This document shows positions 7,963 through 15,366 of a stretch of DNA of 64,000 nucleotides, one piece after another. The stretch is from SIG291 sp045543455 (GTDB taxonomy: Bacteria > Bacillota > Clostridia > Lachnospirales > Lachnospiraceae), in the NCBI GenBank assembly GCA_045543455.1, contig JAZQMK010000014.1, positions 28,107 through 92,106 of the forward strand, written 5' to 3'. The first letter of the stretch is position 1; each line of letters begins with the position of its first letter. The position numbers and the translations under genes are program-made. Under the pieces are notes generated by a model. The model was not told the origin of the DNA and ran no database searches. It saw only the letters and a program-made list of their open reading frames with translations.

Positions 7963-9075
7963 TCAAATTAGCTTATCCACATTATATAGGGCATTTGTCG
8001 CATCATAATATGCATTCATTGCTGTTGATAGTTCTTCATCTTCGATATGTAAATATCTTTCGGTCGTTGCTAGCTGGCGATGCCCAAGTGCCTTTGATAT
8101 CTTATCTATGCTCCAGCCATTTTTTCTTCGCTCGTTTGCAAAATAATGTCGGAGCATATGCGGTGTCACCTCTATCCCGGTCTTATTTTGCAATATTTTC
8201 AAGGCGGAATATACACCGTCTACAGTCATTGGAGCTCCTTTTCGTTCGCCGTATAAATTGATAAACAAATATTCAGTTTTACACAAAAGATTTCGGTTTT
8301 CGGATATGTAATACTCTAAAATCTCATATGTTTCCTTACTAATCTTAGCTCTTCGATATTCTGCGTTCTTCGCTCGCGCAAGGTTCTCATTATCTTCACG
8401 ATACATAACCTTGATTGTTCTATTTTCAAAATCAATATCCTTACTCCAGCGTATGCCTAACAGCTCTCCTATTCGAAAGCCCGTTTCAACAAGCAGTAAA
8501 ATCAGTAGCTTATTTCTAATGCTGTCACTCGCGTCTAAAAGCCTTTTAATTTCTTCTTCTTTAATTGTTTTCCCTATGCTATCTTCCTTTTGCAGATAAC
8601 CCTTAAACTGCTTGATGCTCCTTTTAAACCTTATTCCTGTTGATGTTCCAAATGAGATGTTAGTGTTATTAAATACTTTTAGTTCTTCTTGTAGTTCGTA
8701 TTGAACTATTAAAAAATCATAATATCCAAACACTGCTTGCAAGTAACTATTAGCTGTATTGTTCGTGGGCATCTGCTTCGTCTTATTATGATTGCCATCC
8801 TTAACCCACAAAAGGAAGTTAACAAAATGCTCATGCTGCTCTGCATATTTCATAGCTAAGACTGCTTTTACATTTAATCCTGTTACATCAAGATAGGTTA
8901 AATAGTGCGTTAATGCATACGCTATTCTTCGAATCGTATTTGGTGAACAATGCTCTTTCAGCTTATGCTTTAAGTACTTTGACGGTTCTGCAAAGATTGA
9001 AAAATTCTCTCTTTCACAGATATAGTACTGAATGTCTTTTTCTGTTTTTTGATTTTTAACGATATAATTATTCAT
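7963..9075 (-). CDS. tnpA-like: Tyrosine recombinase, TnpA-like first member of the trio
   Basis: This 370-residue protein closely matches the length of Tn554 TnpA (361). The complete catalytic set is visible: Arg201 (ETGFRIGELLGIRW), His306-x-x-Arg309 (HMLRHYFANERR), His332 (ALGHRQ) and Tyr341 (TERYLHI). Residues 30-150 form the core-binding domain (YLKHKLKEHCSPNTIRR). It is the first gene of the minus-strand operon that runs to 1303. Its ATG has an AGAGGTG site, and two minus-strand promoter candidates lie upstream in the gap shared with the divergent regulator. It should carry out integration and excision with the two downstream recombinases. Confidence 0.9.
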   Translation of the reverse strand: MNNYIVKNQKTEKDIQYYICERENFSIFAEPSKYLKHKLKEHCSPNTIRRIAYALTHYLTYLDVTGLNVKAVLAMKYAEQHEHFVNFLLWVKDGNHNKTKQMPTNNTANSYLQAVFGYYDFLIVQYELQEELKVFNNTNISFGTSTGIRFKRSIKQFKGYLQKEDSIGKTIKEEEIKRLLDASDSIRNKLLILLLVETGFRIGELLGIRWSKDIDFENRTIKVMYREDNENLARAKNAEYRRAKISKETYEILEYYISENRNLLCKTEYLFINLYGERKGAPMTVDGVYSALKILQNKTGIEVTPHMLRHYFANERRKNGWSIDKISKALGHRQLATTERYLHIEDEELSTAMNAYYDATNALYNVDKLI

Positions 9076-9158
9076 ATGGCACCTCTTTTTAACTTTATTG
9101 TTGTTTTGCGAACTTAAATCATTCTCGCATTTTGAGTTTATCTATATTTTTGCAATTT

Positions 9159-9187
9159 ATTATATACTTTCTTTTCGTCTTTGTCTT
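9159..9187 (-). promoter_or_regulatory. Candidate promoter of the recombinase operon
   Basis: Read on the minus strand, AAGACA (9182-9187) and TATAAT (9159-9164) are separated by 17 bases. A second TATAAT-like box lies at 9215-9220 with a weak TTGCGT 16 bases upstream. Both point toward the TnpA-like start at 9075. The 289-base gap 9076-9364 holds only these divergent control signals and no gene that I can see. Confidence 0.5.
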
Positions 9188-9270
9188 GTTTTTTATGTTT
9201 TCGGTGTTAATTATATTATAACCACGTTTCCAAAAAACGCAATAAAAATCAAAAAGGTTTTTATATTTTT

Positions 9271-9302
9271 TTGACACATTTATGTTTTTGTGCTATTATA
9301 AT
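9271..9302 (+). promoter_or_regulatory. Sigma-A type promoter of the divergent HTH regulator
   Basis: A perfect TTGACA (9271-9276) is followed at 17 bases by TATTAT (9294-9299). A TATAAT 3 bases further gives a 20-base spacer and is less likely. It reads toward the regulator starting at 9365. Confidence 0.65.
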
Positions 9303-9364
9303 CGCATCAACAGTATGATAGTTTTTTTGTAAAAAAGAAACTCAAAAATGAACTGGAGGCTAAA

Positions 9365-10105
9365 ATGGGAAAAAATTTTTCAAATAACCACACATTTGAT
9401 GTCGAATCATTTACTAATTTACTAATAAAAGCTCAGGGTGAGCGCTCTCAAACAAAATTTGCTAATGATTGTGGTTTATCCATTGCATATATGTGTAAAT
9501 ATTTAAACAAACGCTGTAGCAAACCACCAACACCAAAAACGCTGAAAAAAATTTCTAATACTGCTTTAGGTGAGGTAACCTATTATGACTTACTACAAGC
9601 TGCTGGATATGACACAAGTGAATTTACTAATGATATTGTTGAAAATGTAGCATCAAATACAATTTTAGAATTTAAAAAATTATCAATGGCTACAATTACC
9701 GCCTCTCTTGCTCATAGTAAATTCAATTGGTCTTCACGTATGCGACAAAATGAAAATAGTTATGATTTCGAAATCACTATAAATGAAGGAAAAATTTCTA
9801 AGTGGTTATTTTTCTTTTTTCCTGAGTCACATCTTGTTTATCAAGATACGACTCGCATAAATTTGTTGATGAGCTACTATGGAAGATTTACTTTAGAAAA
9901 TCATAGTCCAAGAACAAAAATTTCTTTTGTTACTAACAATAAAAATCTTTTCGAAGAACTAATAAACCATTCTCCATACATGCTATCGATGTTTGTATCT
10001 ATCATTCTAATTGATACAAACACATTGGAGATTGTAGAAGAAAAATACTTACATAGCGCACTATCATTACATCCAGACCTTGAAACTATTTATAAGTTAA
10101 AATAG
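9365..10105 (+). CDS. HTH (XRE-like) transcriptional regulator, divergent from the recombinases
   Basis: This 246-residue protein has an N-terminal helix-turn-helix at about residues 20-70 (QTKFANDCGLSIAYMCKYLNKRC, then PTPKTLKKIS), the pattern of XRE/Cro family regulators. The C-terminal 150 residues have no motif I recognise; they could sense a signal or dimerise. A GGAGG site precedes the ATG and a strong promoter lies upstream. The gene is divergent from the TnpA-like recombinase across a 289-base control region, an arrangement typical of a repressor controlling excision and integration genes. The target genes are inferred. Confidence 0.72.
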   Translation: MGKNFSNNHTFDVESFTNLLIKAQGERSQTKFANDCGLSIAYMCKYLNKRCSKPPTPKTLKKISNTALGEVTYYDLLQAAGYDTSEFTNDIVENVASNTILEFKKLSMATITASLAHSKFNWSSRMRQNENSYDFEITINEGKISKWLFFFFPESHLVYQDTTRINLLMSYYGRFTLENHSPRTKISFVTNNKNLFEELINHSPYMLSMFVSIILIDTNTLEIVEEKYLHSALSLHPDLETIYKLK

Positions 10106-10169
10106 TTTTATTACCCTTCACATATAGTATGAGAGAAAAGTCGAAAAATAGTAAAAAAATGTCAAAATC

Positions 10170-10198
10170 TTGTTTTTTTCTTTTCTTCTTGTTATACT
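10170..10198 (+). promoter_or_regulatory. Promoter of the element lipoprotein gene
   Basis: TTGTTT (10170-10175) and TATACT (10193-10198) are spaced by 17 bases, about 80 bases upstream of the lipoprotein start at 10278, which has a full AAGGAGG site. Confidence 0.55.
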
Positions 10199-10277
10199 AA
10201 AAAGGATTTTGAACATTGATAACTTAATACTGAATGGTTAAATGATTTATTTAAAATAGAATAAGGAGGTCATTCAA

Positions 10278-11690
10278 ATGACGAGAAAATTAAGAAAGGT
10301 GCTTGCCATTACCTTGATTATGGCTATGTTTGTAGTCACAGCTTGCAATCGTAAGCCTACAACTACAATTCCTACAACTGAATATGACAATACTACTAAT
10401 TTTGTGAGTGAAGAAGAAACAACTACTGGTAATATCGCTGCAATCCCAGAAGATAATATGCCGGAAGAGCCTACTGGTGGCGTAGCTGAGGAGAATACAC
10501 AAGTTTCTACTGAAAATGCAACTCAACCTTCAGAAGAAATTATACAACCAAGTCAAAGTGTGACACAGGAAGCGACTCAACCAAGTCAGACACAGCCTAC
10601 AAGTCAAAATACAAGTCAGCAACAGACTACATCACAACAGCAGACTACAACTGAGCAACCAACAATTGAGCAGCCTACAACGCAAGAACCAACAACTCAG
10701 GCTAAAGACCCTGCGTTGAATGTTTGGGTTAGAGACACTGCAAGCGAGCAAGCTATCATTAATAAGTATGGTTCATTATTAATTTACAATGGAGTGCAAA
10801 ATTATTCTCCAATTTTGAAGAATGCTTACGAAGTAATCGGGGAACAAGCTTTTGATAAATATGTAAAGGGTGAAATCACAGAAACAGATTTTTTCCACCT
10901 TGTTAATAATGAAGCTAGAAAGTATGATGCTTATGCGGGGGTATCAGCAGTAGACTACACAGATGATGGATGGATTTATGCAGCTGATGAAAGCAAAAAT
11001 GTTATTTATGAAAACGATTTTTGGAAGCGAATGAGGGAAGAATATAGCGATTGTAATTATCAGTTTACATCAGGCTGGTACGGAACTGGAGTACATTTGT
11101 TTGATACACAAACAATGAAGATAAGCGAGTTTTCAACTGATAATGAGTTGGCTATTAATAACAGAATGTTTCAAAGAGATGTTATTTACGACACTTATAC
11201 TTATGGACAAAACGGATACAGGACTTTACGTCCTTCGGGCACTTCAAGAATTAATTATAAAGAGCAATATCTTAGTATCGCAACTGGTCCATATAAATAT
11301 CTTGAAACTATCTCTACAGACTTTGAATACGCTTATCAACGTACCGGTTATAGTTATGGAAAGTATCCATATTTATTTATTAGAGTTTACAAAAATGAAT
11401 ACTTAAACGAAGTAAAATATACATATTTCTTTTGGAATTGTGCTTCAAATAATGAATCGGGTCAATACAACGATGAAGTTTTAGCAGAAAAAGGTATTCA
11501 TTTTGTAAGTCGAGACATTTATCAAGGTCCAGAAGTCGATATTACTTACTCAATTCAAGATAATTACGGATATGGGACTCATGGCTACGGCGGGTCAACT
11601 GGAAATAATTCAAACAAAGTAGTCAAGAAACTCTTTGAATACGCCGGTGGTATGACAAGAGAGAAATTCTTAAGACTCACAGGAAATTAG
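10278..11690 (+). CDS. Cell-surface lipoprotein with a Thr/Gln-rich linker and unknown C-terminal domain
   Basis: This 470-residue protein starts with a lipoprotein signal peptide (MTRKLRKVLAITLIMAMFVVTAC) whose lipobox VTAC predicts lipidation at Cys23. Residues 25-145 are a low-complexity linker of Thr, Gln, Pro, Glu and Ser, as expected for spanning the cell wall. The remaining 320 residues form a Tyr- and Asp-rich globular domain that I do not recognise; a few spaced Gly/Tyr stretches (GYGTHGYGGST) occur near its end. It has its own promoter and terminator and sits between the recombination and mobilization modules, so it is probably cargo. Surface adhesion, exclusion or phage protection are possibilities without direct evidence. 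Confidence 0.8.
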   Translation: MTRKLRKVLAITLIMAMFVVTACNRKPTTTIPTTEYDNTTNFVSEEETTTGNIAAIPEDNMPEEPTGGVAEENTQVSTENATQPSEEIIQPSQSVTQEATQPSQTQPTSQNTSQQQTTSQQQTTTEQPTIEQPTTQEPTTQAKDPALNVWVRDTASEQAIINKYGSLLIYNGVQNYSPILKNAYEVIGEQAFDKYVKGEITETDFFHLVNNEARKYDAYAGVSAVDYTDDGWIYAADESKNVIYENDFWKRMREEYSDCNYQFTSGWYGTGVHLFDTQTMKISEFSTDNELAINNRMFQRDVIYDTYTYGQNGYRTLRPSGTSRINYKEQYLSIATGPYKYLETISTDFEYAYQRTGYSYGKYPYLFIRVYKNEYLNEVKYTYFFWNCASNNESGQYNDEVLAEKGIHFVSRDIYQGPEVDITYSIQDNYGYGTHGYGGSTGNNSNKVVKKLFEYAGGMTREKFLRLTGN

Positions 11691-11731
11691 GGAAGTAAAA
11701 GGTTAATAAAGGGCTAGAATATCTATTCTCT

Positions 11732-11770
11732 AATAAATCCTCACAGGAATCTGTGAGGATTTATTTTTTC
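11732..11770. terminator. Bidirectional rho-independent terminator
   Basis: A perfect 15-bp stem (AATAAATCCTCACAG and its complement), 4-base loop and T-rich flanks on both sides. It serves the lipoprotein gene on the plus strand and the relaxase gene on the minus strand, whose stop codon lies at its edge. Confidence 0.9.
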
Positions 11771-13554
11771 TAATGATGTCTAGATTTTGAAATCTTCTTA
11801 TTTTTAATATTCTCCATTTCTAAAGTCTTATCTAAAGATGCTATTGTTTTTTCAACAGATTTTTTTACTCTTTCAAATTCCTCAAGGTCAAAATCATCCC
11901 CACATTTTTTTAATAAACTATCTACAACAATCTTTTCTGTTTTAGAACGTTCTTCTATACACTTTTTATTTACATCTTGCTTTAGTTCAATAGGAATATC
12001 TTTCAAAGCTAACTTATACTCACTAATCATCTTATTATAATCTTCCTTTACTAACTCTATTGTCTCTTTTAGCTTTTCACAATTTTGAACATTCTTCATA
12101 TGCTTGTTATTTGCCTTTTTTATATCATCTTGACTATATAACTGACACATACGAGCAATTCCTTGTAAATATTCTTTTCTATATTCAATATCTGCATGTT
12201 CATTTTGAATTTGCTTTTGTAATTCTAATTTTTTCTTAACTTGAAATGGTACACATAATTCAAGCTCTTTAGTAAGAGATTGAATTTTATCAAAGGACTG
12301 TTTGTTTGCATCATCTACTTTTTTCATTTCTCGTTCAAATTTTTCAATTAAATTTCCTTCTAAACTCAATACTGATTCTGCATGATTTAGTTTTTTTGTT
12401 AATAGCTCTTCTTCATATTTATTTCCAATTAGTTTTGCGCGTATAAGTTCCAACCTTTTAGCAACTTCATCCATAAAGTCTTTAGCTTTTTCTATTACTA
12501 TGTCAAACTTAACTTTTAATTCTTTTACTAATTTATTATGAGCTTTTATTTCCTTATTAATATAACCAATATCACTTCTCACTACCTGAAATTCCATTTT
12601 ACCTTCACACAATTCTCTGTCAGCTCTCTTTTCGATATTTATTGCAGCAGTACCCATATGTAAAGTTGGAACCTCATCTTCTCTTCCTTGCTTCTTAAAG
12701 CTTCTACTATCAATTCTTATATCCGACTGCATTTTTTCAAATTGGTAATTTACTACTTTTTCCCATTGTAAGCGCCACTCTAAAATTCTATCTTTACTAT
12801 TCCAGTATTCTACAATTTTATTCTTTCTTCCATACGGCGTTGTCTTTGGAGAGCGATTAACTCTTTCCAATTCTTTTTCTTTTGCTTCTGATGGCGTATA
12901 ATATGACTTCTTATCCCCATCATAATATTTATATTGTTTTTCCCAACCATCGTCTTTTAATGTATTAAATTCAATAGCTGTTAATGCTTTTTCTTCTCCA
13001 TCTTTTTTACACACATATTCGACCTCTGATTTTTTTTGCCACTTTCCATATTCATCAAGTGGTCGAACGGTACAAAGAATATGTGCATGAGGATTAATAA
13101 ATTGCATCTGTTTTTTATCTTTTGTTACATTACCCAATTTATCAATTGGCTGATGTCTGTCATTTGTCACAGGTGGGTTATGAATTGCAATATCTACAAT
13201 CATCCCTTGAGAAGTCAAATGCTCTTTTACAAACCGCTTTACAACTTCTATCTGTTGTTCTCTTGAAAATTCAATCGGTAATGCAACTTCAAACTCTCTA
13301 GCTAATTGTGCATCTTTTGACTTTTCAATCATTTCAACTGCGTTCCATAAAGTACTCCTATCTTGGTATTCTTTTAAAGCATTCTCAGGTAACAATATCT
13401 CTTTATATTCAACCCAATTCTTTTTTCTAAAATCATGTTCTATTCCGTCATAAGCATTTGTAAGACATTCAGCCGAGCGATATGCAGCGGCCGCTACAGA
13501 TGACCTACCTGCATTTCTTCCTATTATTTTTACGGAACAATGATATATAGCCAT
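11770..13554 (-). CDS. mobL: MobQ-family relaxase (MobA/MobL)
   Basis: This 594-residue protein begins like R1162/RSF1010 MobA: MAIYHCSVK, then an Ala-rich helix with a tyrosine at position 25 (AAAAYRSAE), the position of the nicking tyrosine in MobA. A metal-binding His motif follows in NPHAHILCTVR near residue 150. The C-terminal 250 residues are a long charged coiled coil in place of the primase of MobA. It should nick oriT on one strand and pilot the DNA into a recipient through a coupling ATPase. The proposed oriT lies in the 111 bases upstream of its start. The coupling ATPase gene lies upstream in the same direction. A GAGGGGG site precedes the ATG. Confidence 0.93.
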   Translation of the reverse strand: MAIYHCSVKIIGRNAGRSSVAAAAYRSAECLTNAYDGIEHDFRKKNWVEYKEILLPENALKEYQDRSTLWNAVEMIEKSKDAQLAREFEVALPIEFSREQQIEVVKRFVKEHLTSQGMIVDIAIHNPPVTNDRHQPIDKLGNVTKDKKQMQFINPHAHILCTVRPLDEYGKWQKKSEVEYVCKKDGEEKALTAIEFNTLKDDGWEKQYKYYDGDKKSYYTPSEAKEKELERVNRSPKTTPYGRKNKIVEYWNSKDRILEWRLQWEKVVNYQFEKMQSDIRIDSRSFKKQGREDEVPTLHMGTAAINIEKRADRELCEGKMEFQVVRSDIGYINKEIKAHNKLVKELKVKFDIVIEKAKDFMDEVAKRLELIRAKLIGNKYEEELLTKKLNHAESVLSLEGNLIEKFEREMKKVDDANKQSFDKIQSLTKELELCVPFQVKKKLELQKQIQNEHADIEYRKEYLQGIARMCQLYSQDDIKKANNKHMKNVQNCEKLKETIELVKEDYNKMISEYKLALKDIPIELKQDVNKKCIEERSKTEKIVVDSLLKKCGDDFDLEEFERVKKSVEKTIASLDKTLEMENIKNKKISKSRHH

Positions 13555-13617
13555 ATAATACCCCCTCTCTATAAACTTTTATTGATAGTGATAGACTCTC
13601 GTTTACACTTCCCTTCT

Positions 13618-13665
13618 ATACAAGGGCGCACTTATACATCACACTAAAAAGTGTGATAGTGCGCT
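13618..13665 (-). other. oriT: Putative origin of transfer (oriT) with an RSF1010-type nic core
   Basis: On the minus strand, TAAGTGCGCCCT (13634 to 13623) is identical to the nic core of RSF1010/R1162 as I remember it, predicting a nick between 13627 and 13626. Just 5' of it is a hairpin: ATCACACT (13638-13645) and AGTGTGAT (13650-13657) with a 4-base loop, extended by GCGCACT (13626-13632) pairing with AGTGCGC (13658-13664). The site lies between the TraD-like gene and a MobQ relaxase, the expected place. Activity is inferred. Confidence 0.82.
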
Positions 13666-13941
13666 CTACGAGGTGTCTTCCGACGGATTCTCACGAAGTG
13701 GTCTTTCGACAAAATCCTGCGGATGGCAGGTCGCAATATCGCTCTTAAATATTGCGCGATAAAGAGCCTTTTGAAACTGCTCATCCGTCATACTTTCAGC
13801 ATTAGGAATCGCTTTTTCGGCTATTGCTCCTCTTACGATTAAGCGATGCGTTCTTGCTTTTCGCTGCTTAATCGCATCTCGTTTTTCCTTCATTTGCTGT
13901 TGATGTTTTAACTGCAATTCAGTCAAAGTATTATTATCCAT
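13666..13941 (-). CDS. TraD/DUF3847-like small mobilization accessory protein
   Basis: This 91-residue protein has a basic coiled-coil N-terminus (LQLKHQQQMKEKRDAIKQRK) followed by RTHRLIVRGAIAEKAIPNAESM. That pattern is common to the short TraD/DUF3847 proteins encoded beside MobQ relaxases. It probably helps assemble the relaxosome at oriT, since family members lie next to mobA/mobL genes. Its stop codon directly abuts the oriT hairpin, and a GGAGGG site precedes the ATG. It is separated from the ArdC-like gene upstream by two palindromes that could control it. Confidence 0.65.
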   Translation of the reverse strand: MDNNTLTELQLKHQQQMKEKRDAIKQRKARTHRLIVRGAIAEKAIPNAESMTDEQFQKALYRAIFKSDIATCHPQDFVERPLRENPSEDTS

Positions 13942-13957
13942 AAATTCCCTCCATTCT

Positions 13958-13978
13958 TTGATGTCAAATTGACATCAA
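13958..13978. repeat. Palindrome copy 1, possible operator in front of the TraD-like/relaxase genes
   Basis: TTGATGTCAAATTGACATCAA is a palindrome of 10-bp arms around one central base. It sits 17 bases upstream of the TraD-like start (13941). A near-identical copy lies at 13990-14014. Either could bind a dimeric regulator or form an RNA hairpin. Confidence 0.6.
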
Positions 13979-13989
13979 TTTTTAAAAAT

Positions 13990-14014
13990 AGGTGATGTCA
14001 ATTTGACATCACCT
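13990..14014. repeat. Palindrome copy 2, overlaps the end of the ArdC-like gene
   Basis: A 25-base palindrome with 12-bp arms (AGGTGATGTCAA and complement) shares the core TGATGTCAA with the copy at 13958-13978, whose centre is 34 bases away. It covers the stop codon of the ArdC-like gene, so it could also act as an intercistronic terminator, although no clear T-tract follows on the minus strand. Confidence 0.6.
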
Positions 14015-15233
14015 AATGACTCCTGTGACGATACTTAGCCACATCATTTGTTTTATTTTCATTTCTATAATAATCCCTTTTTTGACTAACATATTTTATA
14101 GTTTTTTCTTTTGAATACTCTTCCAATCTTTCTGAAAGTTTTTTTGCTTTTTCAGATACATCTGCTATTTCATTTTCATTACTAATTTTTTTAAAGCACT
14201 CTTGTAAATATCCCACTTTTCCAGCCTTAATATTTTCCAAAGTTTTTTCTACATCATATACGACACTTTTAAACTCATAATTTTTATAAGAACGAATAAA
14301 CTCATCAATGTCATTAGCAAGTTTATCTATTTTTATTTCTTGTTTTGCTTCTACTAATTTTTTCTCAATTACATCTATTATTTCTGATGATGTATTTCGA
14401 ATTGTTGCCATACTCTCTTTTAGTTCCTCAAGTTTTTTATCGGAGCTCCAACCTGCGATATAACCAAAACTAAAATCCGATGTATCTAATCCAAAATGAC
14501 AACAAACTGTATATGCTATACTCTCAGCTTGAACCTCTTTTGTTCGGCGATCAAGCTGATTATCTTTTTCTCTTCCTGTATCTTTGTCATGAAGCATTGC
14601 ATGACTTAGCTCATGAATTGCTGTTTTTAATGTATGAGCTTGACTCATTCCATCTTTTATAGCGATTATTTTTTCATCAAAGTCATAGTATCCATTAGCA
14701 CCGTCCTTAATTGGTCTAATAACAATTGATACTGGTGAAATCGCTTTTACAGCATTTAAAATTTCCTCATAATCTTTGTCACTTTCTGGCAGCATAGTTG
14801 CTAGCTCTGGTAATGGTTCCCCATGCGTTTGTGAAATATCAAATACTGTAACCACTTTATATCCTGGTTTTATCACTTCTACCCTTTCTTTCTTTGGCAA
14901 ACCATCTTTTCCTAAAATTGGTTTTTGTGTTTTAGGGTCTATTTTCTCTACATCCTTTGTAACTTTATATGGAGCGGGAGCAAGGATACGAATACCCTTT
15001 TCTCCCTTCTTTACGCTACGTTTAAAATTATTCTGCCATGAATTAAAACTCGCTACCATTGTTGCATTAGGATTTTGTTGCGATATAAGCAAGGTATTTC
15101 TAAAACTATATTTATGAAACTTCGACATCACATTTAAATACTCTTTATATTTCTCTGTCTCAAAAACTTCTAAAATACCTTTCTCTAACTCTTCGGTAAT
15201 TTCTTTAATCTTATCTACTTGTAACTGTTCCAT
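14013..15233 (-). CDS. ArdC-like ssDNA-binding protein with an IrrE/ImmA-type zinc peptidase domain
   Basis: This 406-residue protein has an N-terminal ArdC-like domain (about residues 5-140; YLNVMSKFHKYSFRNTLLI, then SWQNNFKRSVKKGEKGIRILAP). A metallopeptidase domain follows with HELSH near residue 208 inside AIHELSHAMLHD, and a downstream Glu in QAESIAYTVCCHFGLD. The C-terminus is helical. ArdC proteins bind single-stranded DNA and protect incoming conjugative DNA from restriction; IrrE/ImmA peptidases cleave repressors of mobile elements. It lies upstream of the TraD-like and relaxase genes, so it would be expressed early after transfer. Its start overlaps a 46-codon ORF, suggesting translational coupling. 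Confidence 0.85.
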   Translation of the reverse strand: MEQLQVDKIKEITEELEKGILEVFETEKYKEYLNVMSKFHKYSFRNTLLISQQNPNATMVASFNSWQNNFKRSVKKGEKGIRILAPAPYKVTKDVEKIDPKTQKPILGKDGLPKKERVEVIKPGYKVVTVFDISQTHGEPLPELATMLPESDKDYEEILNAVKAISPVSIVIRPIKDGANGYYDFDEKIIAIKDGMSQAHTLKTAIHELSHAMLHDKDTGREKDNQLDRRTKEVQAESIAYTVCCHFGLDTSDFSFGYIAGWSSDKKLEELKESMATIRNTSSEIIDVIEKKLVEAKQEIKIDKLANDIDEFIRSYKNYEFKSVVYDVEKTLENIKAGKVGYLQECFKKISNENEIADVSEKAKKLSERLEEYSKEKTIKYVSQKRDYYRNENKTNDVAKYRHRSH

Positions 15234-15351
15234 TATTAATCACCTCATCCTTAACCTTAGCAAAAACTTCAAATTCTTGCTGTGGCTTATTGGCTTTAAT
15301 TCGCATAAAAGTCGCGAAAAGCTCTTTAATATTTTCAATGTTAGACTGCAT
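15211..15351 (-). CDS. 46-residue peptide overlapping the start of the ArdC-like gene
   Basis: A short frame with a perfect GAAGGAGGTGATATT leader in front of its ATG at 15351. It encodes a soluble peptide beginning MQSNIENIKELFATFMRIKA. Its last 23 bases overlap the ArdC-like gene in another frame, which begins at 15233, so ribosomes finishing here could restart on that gene. The very strong ribosome binding site and position 15 bases after the DUF5688 gene argue that it is translated. I do not recognise the peptide; it may be mainly a leader for coupling, or a small partner of the ArdC-like protein. Confidence 0.65.
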   Translation of the reverse strand: MQSNIENIKELFATFMRIKANKPQQEFEVFAKVKDEVINNGTVTSR

Positions 15352-15366
15352 AATATCACCTCCTTC

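Noticed and set aside
10290..10526. Minus-strand frame opposite the lipoprotein gene
   Set aside because: It is an overlap with the Thr/Gln-rich coding strand, has no ribosome binding site, and the plus-strand gene has clear signals.
13036..13266. Plus-strand frame opposite the relaxase gene
   Set aside because: Antisense to conserved relaxase motifs and without a start signal.
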